Source: Bacillota bacterium
Lineage (GTDB): Bacteria > Bacillota > Dethiobacteria > DTU022
Assembly: GCA_018400435.1 (NCBI GenBank)
Contig: JAGYMW010000011.1
Coordinates: 1 to 40,707 of the forward strand
Reading direction: 5' to 3'
DNA length: 40,707 nucleotides
Shown here: one piece after another, positions 9,166 through 17,668 of the stretch
How the letters are laid out: each line of letters starts with the position of its first letter
Numbering within the stretch: position 1 is the first letter of the stretch
Made by a program: the position numbers and the translations under genes
The notes under the pieces: model-generated
What the model was told of the DNA's origin: nothing
What the model saw: the letters and a program-made list of their open reading frames with translations, nothing else
Databases searched by the model: none

Positions 9166-10952
9166 CTATAAAAATATTAAGCAAATCAACTGCCGAACAG
9201 ATTGCTGCAGGAGAAGTAATTGAAAACCCGGCCTCGGTGGTTAAAGAACTTGTTGAAAATGCCCTCGATGCTGGAGCAACCAGAGTTGAGGTTGCTATCG
9301 AAGGTGGAGGGAAAGAATTGGTTTCGGTTACAGATAATGGCTTCGGTATGAATAAACAGGAAATCCCTATTGCCTTCAAAAGATTTGCCACCAGTAAAAT
9401 TGATAAACTTGAAGATCTATTTTCTTTAAAGAGCCTTGGCTTTCGCGGAGAAGCCCTTCCCAGCATAGCGGCCGTGTCAAAGGTAGAACTTACATCCAGA
9501 ACTGAAGAGATGTTAAGCGGTTACAGGATTGATTTGGCCGGGGGTGAAGTGAACAGTTTCGAGGAAGTGGGTGCTCCTTCAGGGACAAGAGTGGAAGTAA
9601 AAGAACTGTTTTATAACACCCCGGGCAGGTTAAAATTTCTGCGTTCCAGTGCAGCTGAATCGGCCAAAATTAGTTTTCTGCTTACAGAAATAGCTTTAGC
9701 CTGGCCTTCCGTCTCATTTGTTTTGCAGAGCGGGTCTCGCAGATTACTTGAAACAACGGGAGACGATAACCTTTACCACACTATTGGAGCAATTTACGGA
9801 TCTGAAACGGCCGAGGCCATGATCGCCCTGAAGAGGAAAGACAAAGAAAATGGTTGTTCCATTGAAGGCTACATATCGGCTCCTTATTTAACACGATCCT
9901 CAAGACGCTGGATTACTGCTGTTGTCAACGGAAGAGTGATTAAAAACCAGCTTGTTGTCAATGCCCTGGAAAGAGGATATGAAGATCTTTTGCCCGGGCA
10001 TCGTCATCCCCTGGCTGTTTTAAGAATAGAAATATCTTCGGATAAGCTGGATGTTAATGTTCACCCCGCAAAAACGGAAATACGATTTGCTGACAGCGAA
10101 TCGATAAAGGGCTTCGTTTTTCGGTCAGTTAAAATGGCTCTCCGGGAAAAGGTAATTTTGCCAGGCTGGCCGGGTCAGGTGGAAGAGCCGATAGATTACC
10201 GTCTATCCGTTGAAAAGAAAGAAAGTGAACCCCGGCTAACTCAGCTGTTGTTTGAACACCCCGGGTTGGATTATAGCCATGGCAGTAACGAAAAAGGACA
10301 AAAGACAAACCGCCCTGAAACTTTTCAGGTAAAAAGAGAAAACCCCCTTCATGAAAATGGGGAAAGCGATGAAATGCGGCTCATAGGGCAGTATTTACAA
10401 AGTTATCTTGTAGTTCAGAAAGGCGAAGATCTCCTGCTCATAGATCAGCATGCCGCCCACGAAAAAGCGATTTACCATCAATTAAAGGAAGCAAAAAGCC
10501 GTAAGGATTTACATAAGTACAGCTGCCAGCTGACTATGCCTGTAACTGTTGAATTGCCCGCTTCCTGGCGAGAGCGAATGCCTCATCTGTTGCCCCTGCT
10601 TGAAGAAACTGGTTTCAGTCTCCAGCCCCTTGGACGGGACAGCTATGCTATAAGAGCAGTCCCATTTACAGTAGATGGGAGCATTACCAGTGATTATATT
10701 TATAAGATACTGGAAGAAATGATTTACATCGACAGTGAGAATGATGAAGATTGCAGGGATAAAATTATGGCTACGGTGGCCTGTCACAGGGCCATTAAAG
10801 CGAAACAGCTGCTGACCAGAGAAGAAATGGAACAACTCTTACGGTTGTGGTCGCCGGTTGCCGGTGCGCAAAACTGTCCGCACGGCAGACCAACAGTAAT
10901 CCGTTTTAAGAGAAAAGAGCTGGAAAAAAGTTTTCAACGCTACGGTGGATAG
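9162..10952 (+). CDS. mutL: DNA mismatch repair protein MutL
   Basis: The 596-aa GHKL ATPase couples mismatch recognition to strand incision. The N-terminal motifs are intact: ENALDAGA, DNGFGM and GFRGEAL. The C-terminal endonuclease motif begins DQHAAHE at D428. The second Glu of the consensus DQHA-x2-E-x4-E is, however, His439 here. ACHRAIKA and CPHGRPT, the other nuclease-site motifs, are present. A latent endonuclease, as in other bacteria without MutH, is therefore likely but with one altered ligand position. A low-complexity linker lies at about 345-405. It overlaps mutS by 4 bp. Confidence 0.96.
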   Translation: MTIKILSKSTAEQIAAGEVIENPASVVKELVENALDAGATRVEVAIEGGGKELVSVTDNGFGMNKQEIPIAFKRFATSKIDKLEDLFSLKSLGFRGEALPSIAAVSKVELTSRTEEMLSGYRIDLAGGEVNSFEEVGAPSGTRVEVKELFYNTPGRLKFLRSSAAESAKISFLLTEIALAWPSVSFVLQSGSRRLLETTGDDNLYHTIGAIYGSETAEAMIALKRKDKENGCSIEGYISAPYLTRSSRRWITAVVNGRVIKNQLVVNALERGYEDLLPGHRHPLAVLRIEISSDKLDVNVHPAKTEIRFADSESIKGFVFRSVKMALREKVILPGWPGQVEEPIDYRLSVEKKESEPRLTQLLFEHPGLDYSHGSNEKGQKTNRPETFQVKRENPLHENGESDEMRLIGQYLQSYLVVQKGEDLLLIDQHAAHEKAIYHQLKEAKSRKDLHKYSCQLTMPVTVELPASWRERMPHLLPLLEETGFSLQPLGRDSYAIRAVPFTVDGSITSDYIYKILEEMIYIDSENDEDCRDKIMATVACHRAIKAKQLLTREEMEQLLRLWSPVAGAQNCPHGRPTVIRFKRKELEKSFQRYGG

Positions 10953-10955
10953 GGG

Positions 10956-11048
10956 ATGTTTGTGCTTCAAAGAAGAGTAAAGGATAAATTGTATAAAATG
11001 TTATTCGACGAAGAAGATGGAAAAAATGAGGGAGGAAAAGCTCTTTGA
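10956..11048 (+). CDS. Possible 30-aa small protein between mutL and miaA
   Basis: An ATG at 10956, three bases after the mutL stop, opens a 30-codon frame beginning MFVLQRRVKDKLYKML and ending GGKAL. Its TGA overlaps the TTG start of miaA (TTGA at 11045-11048), so the frame fills the intergenic space exactly. Upstream, GGTGGATAGGGG could serve as a ribosome site. The predicted peptide is charged and helical with no membrane segment. It may be a real small protein or a coupling ORF that feeds ribosomes to miaA. No family is recognised. Confidence 0.4.
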   Translation: MFVLQRRVKDKLYKMLFDEEDGKNEGGKAL

Positions 11049-12046
11049 CGGAGAAGAACAAGATCCCCCTGCTGGTCCTGGTGGGCCCAACAGCGGTTGG
11101 GAAAACTGCTACAGCCATAAAACTGGCTGAAATGCTGGAAACAGAAGTAATCAGTGCCGATTCCGCTCAAATATACAGGGGCCTTGATATTGGAACAGCT
11201 AAACCTAACGCTAAAGAACAAAGTAAAATAAAACACCACATTATTGATCTGTTGGAACCGGATCAACCTTACAGTGCGGCCGAATATCAAAAAACAGCCG
11301 ATAAAACGATCATCGATATATGGAATAGCGAAAAAATGCCGTTTATAATTGGAGGAACAGGCTTATACATCAAAGCGGTTACTGATCGCTATGCCTTTGG
11401 CCAAAAGGGACCTTCACCTAAGCTGCGGGAGGAATTGCAGGATAGAGCGTGCCGGGATGGAGTCGGAAAATTGTATTCAACACTGGAAAAGATGGATCCA
11501 AAGGCTGCTTCTGCAATCCATCCCCATGATCAGAAACGTATTATCAGAGCTTTGGAAGTATATTACACAGAAGGGAAACCTATTTCCAGTCAGGTTGAGA
11601 AAACATCTCACCAGGAATCACCTTATAGAACTGTAAAATATGGCTTGAACATGGAACGCCATCTTCTCTATAGAAGAATTGAAGAAAGAGTCGACATGAT
11701 GATAGAACAGGGGTTTGTCGAAGAGGTGCGCCGTCTTTATGAAAAAGGATACAATGATAAAATGCCCGGAATGCAAATCCTCGGTTATCGACAGATAGGA
11801 AGATATCTCGAAGACCTGAATAGATGGCAGGAAACAGTAGCCAGCATTAAAAAAGAAACCCGTAACCTGGCCAAGAGACAGCTGACCTGGTTCCGTCGAG
11901 AAAAAGATATTCAATGGTTGGAAATAACGAATGATTTTTCTTACAGCCGGGCAGCTGAAATTATTTACAACAATGTGAAGGATCTGGCATCATTACAGGC
12001 GAATATAGTTTGCAAAGCAATAGACAGAGAGGAGCCCGATAGATGA
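11045..12046 (+). CDS. miaA: tRNA dimethylallyltransferase
   Basis: The 333-aa enzyme transfers dimethylallyl from DMAPP to N6 of A37, giving i6A, the substrate of MiaB encoded upstream. The P-loop GPTAVGKT lies at about residues 14-21. [16 protein letters not shown] and the VGGTGLY-like [11 protein letters not shown] segments are typical, as is the C-terminal [13 protein letters not shown]. The start is TTG 11045 behind GAGGGAGG. The stop overlaps the hfq ATG (ATGA). Confidence 0.96.
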   Translation: MTEKNKIPLLVLVGPTAVGKTATAIKLAEMLETEVISADSAQIYRGLDIGTAKPNAKEQSKIKHHIIDLLEPDQPYSAAEYQKTADKTIIDIWNSEKMPFIIGGTGLYIKAVTDRYAFGQKGPSPKLREELQDRACRDGVGKLYSTLEKMDPKAASAIHPHDQKRIIRALEVYYTEGKPISSQVEKTSHQESPYRTVKYGLNMERHLLYRRIEERVDMMIEQGFVEEVRRLYEKGYNDKMPGMQILGYRQIGRYLEDLNRWQETVASIKKETRNLAKRQLTWFRREKDIQWLEITNDFSYSRAAEIIYNNVKDLASLQANIVCKAIDREEPDR

Positions 12047-12306
12047 AAGGCATGATTAATTTACAGGATACTTTTTTGAACCAGGCTCGAAAAGAAAATA
12101 TGTTAACTACCGTATTCCTTGTGAACGGGTATCAAATTAAAGGCATTGTGCGTAGTTTTGATAATTTCACCATTCTTCTTGATGTAGAGGGGAAACAACA
12201 GCTGGTTTACAAACACGCTGTTTCAACCATAATCCCAATCCGTAATATCAATCTCCGTATTTCTGAAGAAGAAAACGGCAGAGAAGATGAAACAGTTGAA
12301 AACTGA
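12043..12306 (+). CDS. hfq: RNA chaperone Hfq
   Basis: The 87-aa Sm-like protein forms hexamers that bind A/U-rich RNA. Sm1 ([28 protein letters not shown]) and the Sm2 hallmark YKHAVSTI are intact. A short acidic tail ([13 protein letters not shown]) follows the core. The gene overlaps miaA by 4 bp, the usual miaA-hfq arrangement, and is the last gene before a strong terminator. Confidence 0.97.
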   Translation: MKGMINLQDTFLNQARKENMLTTVFLVNGYQIKGIVRSFDNFTILLDVEGKQQLVYKHAVSTIIPIRNINLRISEEENGREDETVEN

Positions 12307-12333
12307 TTTTTCATTGTCTGTTAGGGGTAAGTT

Positions 12334-12364
12334 AAAAAGACACTCTTCCTACGAGTGTCTTTTT
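12334..12364 (+). terminator. Intrinsic terminator after hfq
   Basis: A 12-bp perfect stem, AAAAAGACACTC (12334-12345) with GAGTGTCTTTTT (12353-12364), has a 7-nt loop. The T-run is part of the 3' arm, so the hairpin could also act on the opposite strand. It ends the miaB-mutSL-miaA-hfq transcript. Confidence 0.85.
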
Positions 12365-12438
12365 GCAATAAAATTTAATTAAAATGACTATTAATAGATG
12401 ATCAGTTAAATGCTGTTAATTGGAGCTGAAGTTAAAGG

Positions 12439-13770
12439 ATGAAAGATATGACAACTATGGCTATTGCAAAAGAAAAAGCGATCCTGGTAGGTCTGGATCG
12501 CGGACAACAGAACGAATATTTTGCAAAATCCATTGAAGAGTTGAAACTCCTGGCTGATACGGCTGGAGCGAATGTAGCCTGTCAGGTAACTCAGAAAAGG
12601 GATACACCGGACAGTGCTTTTTATATTGGACCAGGCAAAGCGAAAGAAGTGGCCGTGATTGCAGAAGAATTATCTGCCGACCTGGTAATTTTCAACGACG
12701 AGCTGTCGCCTTCCCAAATAAGAAACCTTGATCGGGTTATTAACCGGAAAGTAATTGATCGTTCCGCCCTTATTCTGGATATATTTGCTAACCGTGCCAG
12801 GTCCAGAGAAGGCAGGCTGCAGGTGGAACTGGCCCAGATGAACTATTTATTGCCGAGATTAACAGGACTCGGCAACATCCTTTCCAGGCTTGGTGGTGGC
12901 ATCGGAACGCGTGGTCCGGGCGAAACCAAACTCGAAGTCGATCGCAGGGTCATACGCCGTCGGATCAGTGATCTCAAAAAGGAAATAAATGTTATCAGAA
13001 AACAGCGCACCCTTCACAGGCAACGCCGCAGTCGTAACCGGTGTGCCGTTGTCAGCCTGGTCGGTTATACAAATGCAGGCAAATCTACCCTCCTGAATGC
13101 ACTGACCGGAGCGGATCTCTACACGGAAGATAAAGTATTTGCAACCCTTGATCCTGCTACAAGGCGGGGAATAATGGAAGGAGGGAGGGAGATCCTTTTT
13201 ACTGATACAGTCGGTTTCATTGAAAAACTGCCCCGCCAGCTGGTGACTGCTTTTAAAGCTACCCTGGAAGAAATTGAAGATGCGAATCTATTGATCCATG
13301 TGGTTGATTTAAGCCATCCCGATTATCTAAACCATATCAAAACTGTTCGTAAGCACCTAAAGAATATTGATCTTCAAGCTGAAACTCGTGAACTGCTCGT
13401 TTTTAATAAAATAGATCTTCTCGCTGAAAAAGGTGAGATAAAATTTCTGGAACGTGAATTTCCAGAAGCGATCTTTATATCGGCCTTGACCGGAGAGGGA
13501 ATGGAAGAGTTAAGAAAAAAAACTGAGCTTTTGCTCAGCGGTGCCGGAATGAGAATGAAAATTTATCTTCCCTATAAAGAGGGCAGGCTTTATGCAATGT
13601 TACAGGAACGGGCCAGGATAGATTACCTGGAATACAAAAGTGATTATCTTGAGCTGACGGTCACAGTAGAACGAGAGCTGGCCGATAAATTGATAACCTT
13701 TACAGAATTACCGAACGGCAGTACTGCAGCGAAAAAAGATAAGACTGATCACGAGAACCAGGAAAATTAA
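12439..13770 (+). CDS. hflX: Ribosome-associated GTPase HflX
   Basis: The 443-aa GTPase rescues or splits stalled 70S ribosomes under stress. The N-terminal HflX domain has GPGKAKEV, ELSPSQIRNL and the glycine-rich GGGIGTRGPGETKLE. The G domain has G1 GYTNAGKST (209-217), G3 DTVGF and G4 NKID. Two starts are possible: ATG 12439, and ATG 12448, for which AAAGGA (12434-12439) has the better spacing. HflX lies next to hfq as in many bacteria but is separated from it by a terminator. Its stop is one base from the convergent lexA stop. Confidence 0.95.
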   Translation: MKDMTTMAIAKEKAILVGLDRGQQNEYFAKSIEELKLLADTAGANVACQVTQKRDTPDSAFYIGPGKAKEVAVIAEELSADLVIFNDELSPSQIRNLDRVINRKVIDRSALILDIFANRARSREGRLQVELAQMNYLLPRLTGLGNILSRLGGGIGTRGPGETKLEVDRRVIRRRISDLKKEINVIRKQRTLHRQRRSRNRCAVVSLVGYTNAGKSTLLNALTGADLYTEDKVFATLDPATRRGIMEGGREILFTDTVGFIEKLPRQLVTAFKATLEEIEDANLLIHVVDLSHPDYLNHIKTVRKHLKNIDLQAETRELLVFNKIDLLAEKGEIKFLEREFPEAIFISALTGEGMEELRKKTELLLSGAGMRMKIYLPYKEGRLYAMLQERARIDYLEYKSDYLELTVTVERELADKLITFTELPNGSTAAKKDKTDHENQEN

Positions 13771-13771
13771 A

Positions 13772-14380
13772 TTAAAGCTTGCGAAAAAGACCAATGACTT
13801 TACCTATTATTTCAACTTCACGAGTTAAGATAGGGGAAAAGGCATCATTTTCCGGCTGCAGCCGTATATAATCCTTTTCCCGGTAAAAACGTTTTATTGT
13901 TGCTTCTTCTCCCAGGAGAGCGGCAACAATATCCCCGTCCTGTGCCGTTTGCTGCTGCTTGACTATCACGAAATCCCCATTTTGGATACCAGCTCCCGAC
14001 ATGCTCTTTCCTGAAACCCTGAGGGCAAAACATTCCTGGCCGTTGGCTATTGTATCGGGAAGGGGAAAATAACCTTCCCGATTTTCTTCTGCTAAAATAG
14101 GTTGACCGGCAGTAATACTGCCGATCAGTGGAATAAAGCTGCAGCGTTTTTCGTTTTCTTCGCCGGTTTTGTAAAGTAGTTTAATTGCCCGCGGCCTGGT
14201 TGCTTCACGAGAGATATATCCTTTTTGTTCGAGAATATCGAGATAACTGTGTACCGTAGCCGTTGAACTGATTCCCAGAGCACGGCACATTTCCCGTACT
14301 GAAGGAGGATAATTGCATCGTTCAACCTCCTGTTCGATGAACATGAGGACCCTTTTCTGCTTTTCAATTAACGGTTCCAC
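13772..14380 (-). CDS. lexA: SOS repressor LexA
   Basis: With the start used here the protein has 202 aa. The N-terminal winged HTH (about 10-60, YPPSVREMCRALGISSTATVHSY) binds SOS boxes. The C-terminal S24 protease domain has the Ala91-Gly92 self-cleavage site in SITAGQP, nucleophile Ser126 in GKSM, and Lys163 in ATIKRF. A longer frame to ATG 14422 exists, but that codon lies upstream of the predicted -10 (14414-14419). GTG 14380, behind GGGGTGATGAT, is therefore the real start. A LexA box overlaps the -35 hexamer, which indicates autoregulation. Confidence 0.95.
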   Translation of the reverse strand: MEPLIEKQKRVLMFIEQEVERCNYPPSVREMCRALGISSTATVHSYLDILEQKGYISREATRPRAIKLLYKTGEENEKRCSFIPLIGSITAGQPILAEENREGYFPLPDTIANGQECFALRVSGKSMSGAGIQNGDFVIVKQQQTAQDGDIVAALLGEEATIKRFYREKDYIRLQPENDAFSPILTREVEIIGKVIGLFRKL

Positions 14381-14413
14381 ATCATCACCCCGATCATTGT
14401 TTACTTTAAAAAA

Positions 14414-14442
14414 GTATAACATTGATCATTATCTACAGCAAA
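14414..14442 (-). promoter_or_regulatory. lexA promoter
   Basis: On the minus strand, -35 TTGCTG (14437-14442), a 17-bp spacer and -10 TATACT (14414-14419) preceded by TGT form an extended -10 promoter. The predicted start site, about 14407, lies some 27 nt before the GTG start of lexA. Confidence 0.7.
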
Positions 14443-14453
14443 CAATAGTTTGT
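14440..14453 (-). promoter_or_regulatory. LexA operator (SOS box) of lexA
   Basis: CAAACTATTGTTTG is a perfect 5+4+5 inverted repeat that fits the Gram-positive SOS box pattern CGAAC-N4-GTTYG with one mismatch in the first arm. It overlaps the lexA -35 hexamer. Confidence 0.65.
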
Positions 14454-14456
14454 ATT

Positions 14457-16004
14457 TTAGTTGTAACCGTTGATCCGGAGGAGCTTATTAAGGCCGTTAA
14501 GATAAGCCTTGACACTGGCTTCAATAATATCGGTGCTGGTCCCGCGTCCGATAATGGATTTATCCTGATAAGACATCTTAACCTGGACTTCACCAAGAGC
14601 GTCGCGGCCCTGAGTTACAGCATTGATCCGGTAACTGTCCAGTCCGATGCTCAGGCCGGTGATCTTGTTAATAGCGTTGTAGGCGGAATCAATCGGCCCT
14701 GTGCCAATGGCTACTTCTTCAAAGGTGCTGCCATCTTCTTTTTTAAGACGGATTATTGCAGCCGGGATGCTTTTGCTGCCGCTTACTGTCTGTAAGTAGT
14801 CAAGTATGTAAAGGGGCTCGGTAGTCGAAAGGTGATCCAGAGCCAGCGCTTCGAGATCTTCAGGATACATTTCTTTTTTCTTGTCAGCCAGTTCCAAAAA
14901 ATGCGTGTAGATTGTTTCCAGCTGTTCGGAGGAAAGAGAAAAACCAAGTTTCTTGAGCTGGTCGGAAACAGCAGCTCTGCCGGAACGTGCTGTCAGACAC
15001 ATCTGGGCTGCTTTGCCGCCGATAAGCGTGGCATCGATTATTTCATAGGTTTCCTTGTTTTTTAAAATACCATCCTGGTGGATACCTGATGAATGGGCAA
15101 AAGCATTAAGCCCAACGACCGCCTTGTTAACCGGTACGGCAATACGTGTAAGTTTGCTAACCAGGCGGCTGGTCCGGTAGATTTCAGGAAAATTAAGATC
15201 GGTATAATAAGGAAAATAATTTTGTCGAATGCGCAGGGCAACGGCAATTTCTTCGAGAGCGGCATTGCCGGCCCGTTCTCCTATACCGTTAATGTTGCAT
15301 TCAATTTGGCGCGCGCCGTTTTTCAATGCCTCCAGCGAATTGGCTACGGCCAGGCCGAGATCGTTATGACAGTGAACACTGAGAATAATTTTATCCATGC
15401 CGGGGACATTTTCCCGCAAACTGGCAATAAGGGATCCAAACTCTTCAGGGACGGCATAACCAACCGTATCAGGAATATTGATCACTGTAGCACCGGCCTT
15501 GATAACTTCTTCCAGGAGAGTATAAAGGTATTCTTCGCGAGCCCTGGTGGCATCTTCAGGGGAATATTCCACGTCATCAGTAAAGCGGCGAGCATATTTA
15601 ACTGCGTCAACAGCCTGCTCCAAAAGCACATCAGGTTCTTTTTTTAATTTATACTGCATGTGAATATCTGAAGACCCAAGAAAAACATGAATCCTTGGTT
15701 TTTCTGCCTCTTTTACCGCTTCAGCGGCGGCATCTATGTCGCCCTGCACAGCCCTGGCCAGAGCGCAGATAGTTGGACCTTTTACTTCCCGAGCAATAGC
15801 TTTGACTGCCTTCAATTCACCTGGTGAAGAGATGGGGAAGCCAGCTTCGATTATGTCCACATTTAACCGAGCCAACTGGCGGGCCACTTCAATCTTTTCA
15901 TCATAATTCAGGCGTGCTCCAGGAGTTTGTTCTCCGTCTCGCAGAGTGCTGTCGAAAAGATAGATTTTCTCATTTTTTGACTGTTGCTGTTCTTTTGCCA
16001 TCAT
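14457..16004 (-). CDS. leuA: 2-isopropylmalate synthase
   Basis: The 515-aa enzyme condenses acetyl-CoA with 2-oxoisovalerate, the first committed step of leucine synthesis. The DRE-TIM metallolyase barrel opens with FDSTLRDGEQTPGA (about 15). It contains HCHNDLG (metal-binding His pair), NGIGERAGN and the HSSGIHQDG linker motif. The C-terminal LeuA allosteric dimer domain (about 390-515) is present, which fits true LeuA rather than short homocitrate-synthase-like enzymes. Citramalate synthase (CimA) is the alternative, but the Leu T-box leader supports leuA. Two adjacent ATGs (16004, 16001) follow GGAGGTAATT. No leuB, leuC or leuD genes are nearby. Confidence 0.92.
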   Translation of the reverse strand: MMAKEQQQSKNEKIYLFDSTLRDGEQTPGARLNYDEKIEVARQLARLNVDIIEAGFPISSPGELKAVKAIAREVKGPTICALARAVQGDIDAAAEAVKEAEKPRIHVFLGSSDIHMQYKLKKEPDVLLEQAVDAVKYARRFTDDVEYSPEDATRAREEYLYTLLEEVIKAGATVINIPDTVGYAVPEEFGSLIASLRENVPGMDKIILSVHCHNDLGLAVANSLEALKNGARQIECNINGIGERAGNAALEEIAVALRIRQNYFPYYTDLNFPEIYRTSRLVSKLTRIAVPVNKAVVGLNAFAHSSGIHQDGILKNKETYEIIDATLIGGKAAQMCLTARSGRAAVSDQLKKLGFSLSSEQLETIYTHFLELADKKKEMYPEDLEALALDHLSTTEPLYILDYLQTVSGSKSIPAAIIRLKKEDGSTFEEVAIGTGPIDSAYNAINKITGLSIGLDSYRINAVTQGRDALGEVQVKMSYQDKSIIGRGTSTDIIEASVKAYLNGLNKLLRINGYN

Positions 16005-16046
16005 AATTACCTCCAGAAATTCATATATGTTTTAAAAAAGGTAAAT

Positions 16047-16285
16047 AAAAAAACTTTCGCCAAAGAGACGAAAGCCGTATTCGTGGTACCACTCTTTTTG
16101 GCGGCAAGACTACTACCGCCCACTCTTTATAATAACGGAAGTCTCCGTCCAAGCCTAATATCAATTTTCTGGTTGATTTCGGTTGGCAGCTTACGGAGGA
16201 GTTCGCAGGATTTACCGTACTGCATTTCATCATATTGCAGCTTTCTGAAACGGTATCCCCTGTTACTGGTTCCGATCATCGCTTT
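16047..16285 (-). promoter_or_regulatory. T-box leader of leuA (tRNA-Leu-responsive)
   Basis: On the minus strand this leader has a Stem I with nested pairs (GGGAT/ATCC, ACCGT/ACGGT, CTGCA/TGCAG). A GAACTC specifier segment gives CTC (Leu) at 16201-16199. The conserved T-box sequence AGAGTGGTACCACGAA lies near 16097-16082. The terminator stem is CTTTCG/CGAAAG (16069-16074 with 16054-16059) followed by seven T. Uncharged tRNA-Leu should stabilise the antiterminator and allow leuA expression. The family is certain from the T-box core; the specifier assignment is inferred. Confidence 0.9.
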
Positions 16286-16304
16286 AACATATTAACTTTT
16301 TTTT

Positions 16305-16333
16305 AGATTAACGGATTTTGCTAACCTTGTCAA
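16305..16333 (-). promoter_or_regulatory. leuA promoter
   Basis: On the minus strand TTGACA (16328-16333), a 17-bp spacer and TAATCT (16305-16310) place the transcript start about 10-15 nt before T-box Stem I. Confidence 0.7.
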
Positions 16334-16491
16334 GCCCTTGTTGAAACCGTTGTATATGCTGAGTGCTACTTTTCACACTTTATTATATTGCTTGCATACA
16401 GGTGATATTCATCAAGAAGTGATTTATTGTACTTGACAATTTCTGAAAATTAAAGCAAAATAAAATATAAGAGTGTATATAATTTTTAAGG

Positions 16492-16538
16492 TACTATATA
16501 TAATACTGTTTACTATATATACGGTATTATATATAGTA
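16492..16538. repeat. Perfect 15-bp inverted repeat containing a dif-like 28-bp palindrome
   Basis: TACTATATATAATAC (16492-16506) is repeated in inverse as GTATTATATATAGTA (16524-16538). A third copy of the 11-bp core TACTATATATA (16511-16521) pairs with TATATATAGTA (16528-16538) across the 6-bp centre CGGTAT. This 11-6-11 geometry is that of Xer/dif sites, but with fully symmetric arms. It ends 14 bp before the recombinase start codon and also contains a TATAAT (16499-16504). It could be an operator, a recombination site, or both. Confidence 0.75.
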
Positions 16539-16552
16539 AAAGGGTGATTATA

Positions 16553-17668
16553 GTGTCGAAACGCAAAAGGTCACCTGCTGTTTTAAACCGTTATGAACAG
16601 ATTGGCCTCTTGAAACAGCCCAATCCTCGCTCAGCGACAGGCCTGCGTAACTTATGCATTATAGTCCTCATGTTGAAAGCAGGTTTGAGAGTCAGTGAAA
16701 TAATAAATCTGCAGAAAAATGATTTTGACTGGAATAACAGAACGGTGAATGTAAAAGGCAGCGGAGCTGCATCAACAAGGGTTTTGAAAATCGGCATAGA
16801 AGAGTTGGATCTGCTCAAACGTTGGCGTGATAAGTTGGCTTTTGAAACTCAACATTTTTTTACCACTCTTGAAGGGAAGCAACTTAAGGACCGATACATT
16901 AGAGAGATGGTTAAAAGAATGGCCAGAAAAGCAGGTTTGGAAAAGGATGTTTATCCTCATTTGCTAAGACATACTTTTGCCGTTGATTTTATTAGAGAAA
17001 CTAGGGATATACATCTTTTGCAGAAAGCGCTTGGCCACCGTGATCCATCGGCAACCCAGAATTATGCAAGGCTTCTCCTGAATGAATTAAATAAACCATA
17101 TATAGGTAATGAGGAGGGAGAAAGGAGCGGTTTCCCCATTGATTATATTGATTATATAGATGAAATAAATCAAACAGAAGAAAGTAGACAAATACAGGAG
17201 AACTCTAAGGATTTAAATAATACAACAGGAACAAAATTATTAAAAGAAAATATGGAAAAACAGCTCAGCGTATTCAACCGAAATAACAATAATGAGAAAC
17301 CTGTAAGGCAGGAACTTAAAAAAGATAATGATTTTGTAAATACTGAATATAAAAGGTTTGAGCAGCCAGTAACGAAAAGGGTTAAAAATGAATTGGCCGA
17401 AACGAATAAAGAACGTGGCAGGATTTGTAATGATGCAGAAGCAGATCAGGACATTGCACCAGGAGCAACAGTTTCTGAGGGTCAGCGAAAAGAACTTAAG
17501 GAAAATGTCCAGAGCAAAACGGTGCAGGAGGACAAAAGCGAAAGAGTGCGCATACCGCCAATCAAGTGCTGCTTCTGCAATTATATCTTGCGATTCAAGG
17601 GAGATTGCCCGCAGTGCGGATCTTCTTTTGAATCAATCATCAATCACTGGAGTAAACAGATATTATAG
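16553..17668 (+). CDS. Orphan tyrosine recombinase with C-terminal zinc ribbon
   Basis: With GTG 16553 (behind AAAAGGGTGA) the protein has 371 aa; a GTG at 16544 is possible but overlaps the ribosome site. The catalytic domain begins almost at the N-terminus and has all six active-site residues: R46 (AGLRVSE), K68, H136-x2-R139 (HLLRH), H162 (LGH) and Y171 (NYARL). The N-terminal SAM-like core-binding domain of XerC/D and integrases is missing. After residue 180 comes a roughly 150-residue hydrophilic, Asn/Lys/Glu-rich linker. The protein then ends in a zinc ribbon with C339/C342 and C352/C355. The reading frame is intact and fairly A/T-rich, with no phage genes around it. DNA contact through the ribbon instead of a core-binding domain is inferred. 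Its likely target is the palindrome upstream. Confidence 0.88.
   Translation: MSKRKRSPAVLNRYEQIGLLKQPNPRSATGLRNLCIIVLMLKAGLRVSEIINLQKNDFDWNNRTVNVKGSGAASTRVLKIGIEELDLLKRWRDKLAFETQHFFTTLEGKQLKDRYIREMVKRMARKAGLEKDVYPHLLRHTFAVDFIRETRDIHLLQKALGHRDPSATQNYARLLLNELNKPYIGNEEGERSGFPIDYIDYIDEINQTEESRQIQENSKDLNNTTGTKLLKENMEKQLSVFNRNNNNEKPVRQELKKDNDFVNTEYKRFEQPVTKRVKNELAETNKERGRICNDAEADQDIAPGATVSEGQRKELKENVQSKTVQEDKSERVRIPPIKCCFCNYILRFKGDCPQCGSSFESIINHWSKQIL

Noticed and set aside
14313-14795. 160-codon plus-strand open frame opposite lexA and leuA
   Set aside because: It is the antisense shadow of two well-supported genes and has no ribosome site.
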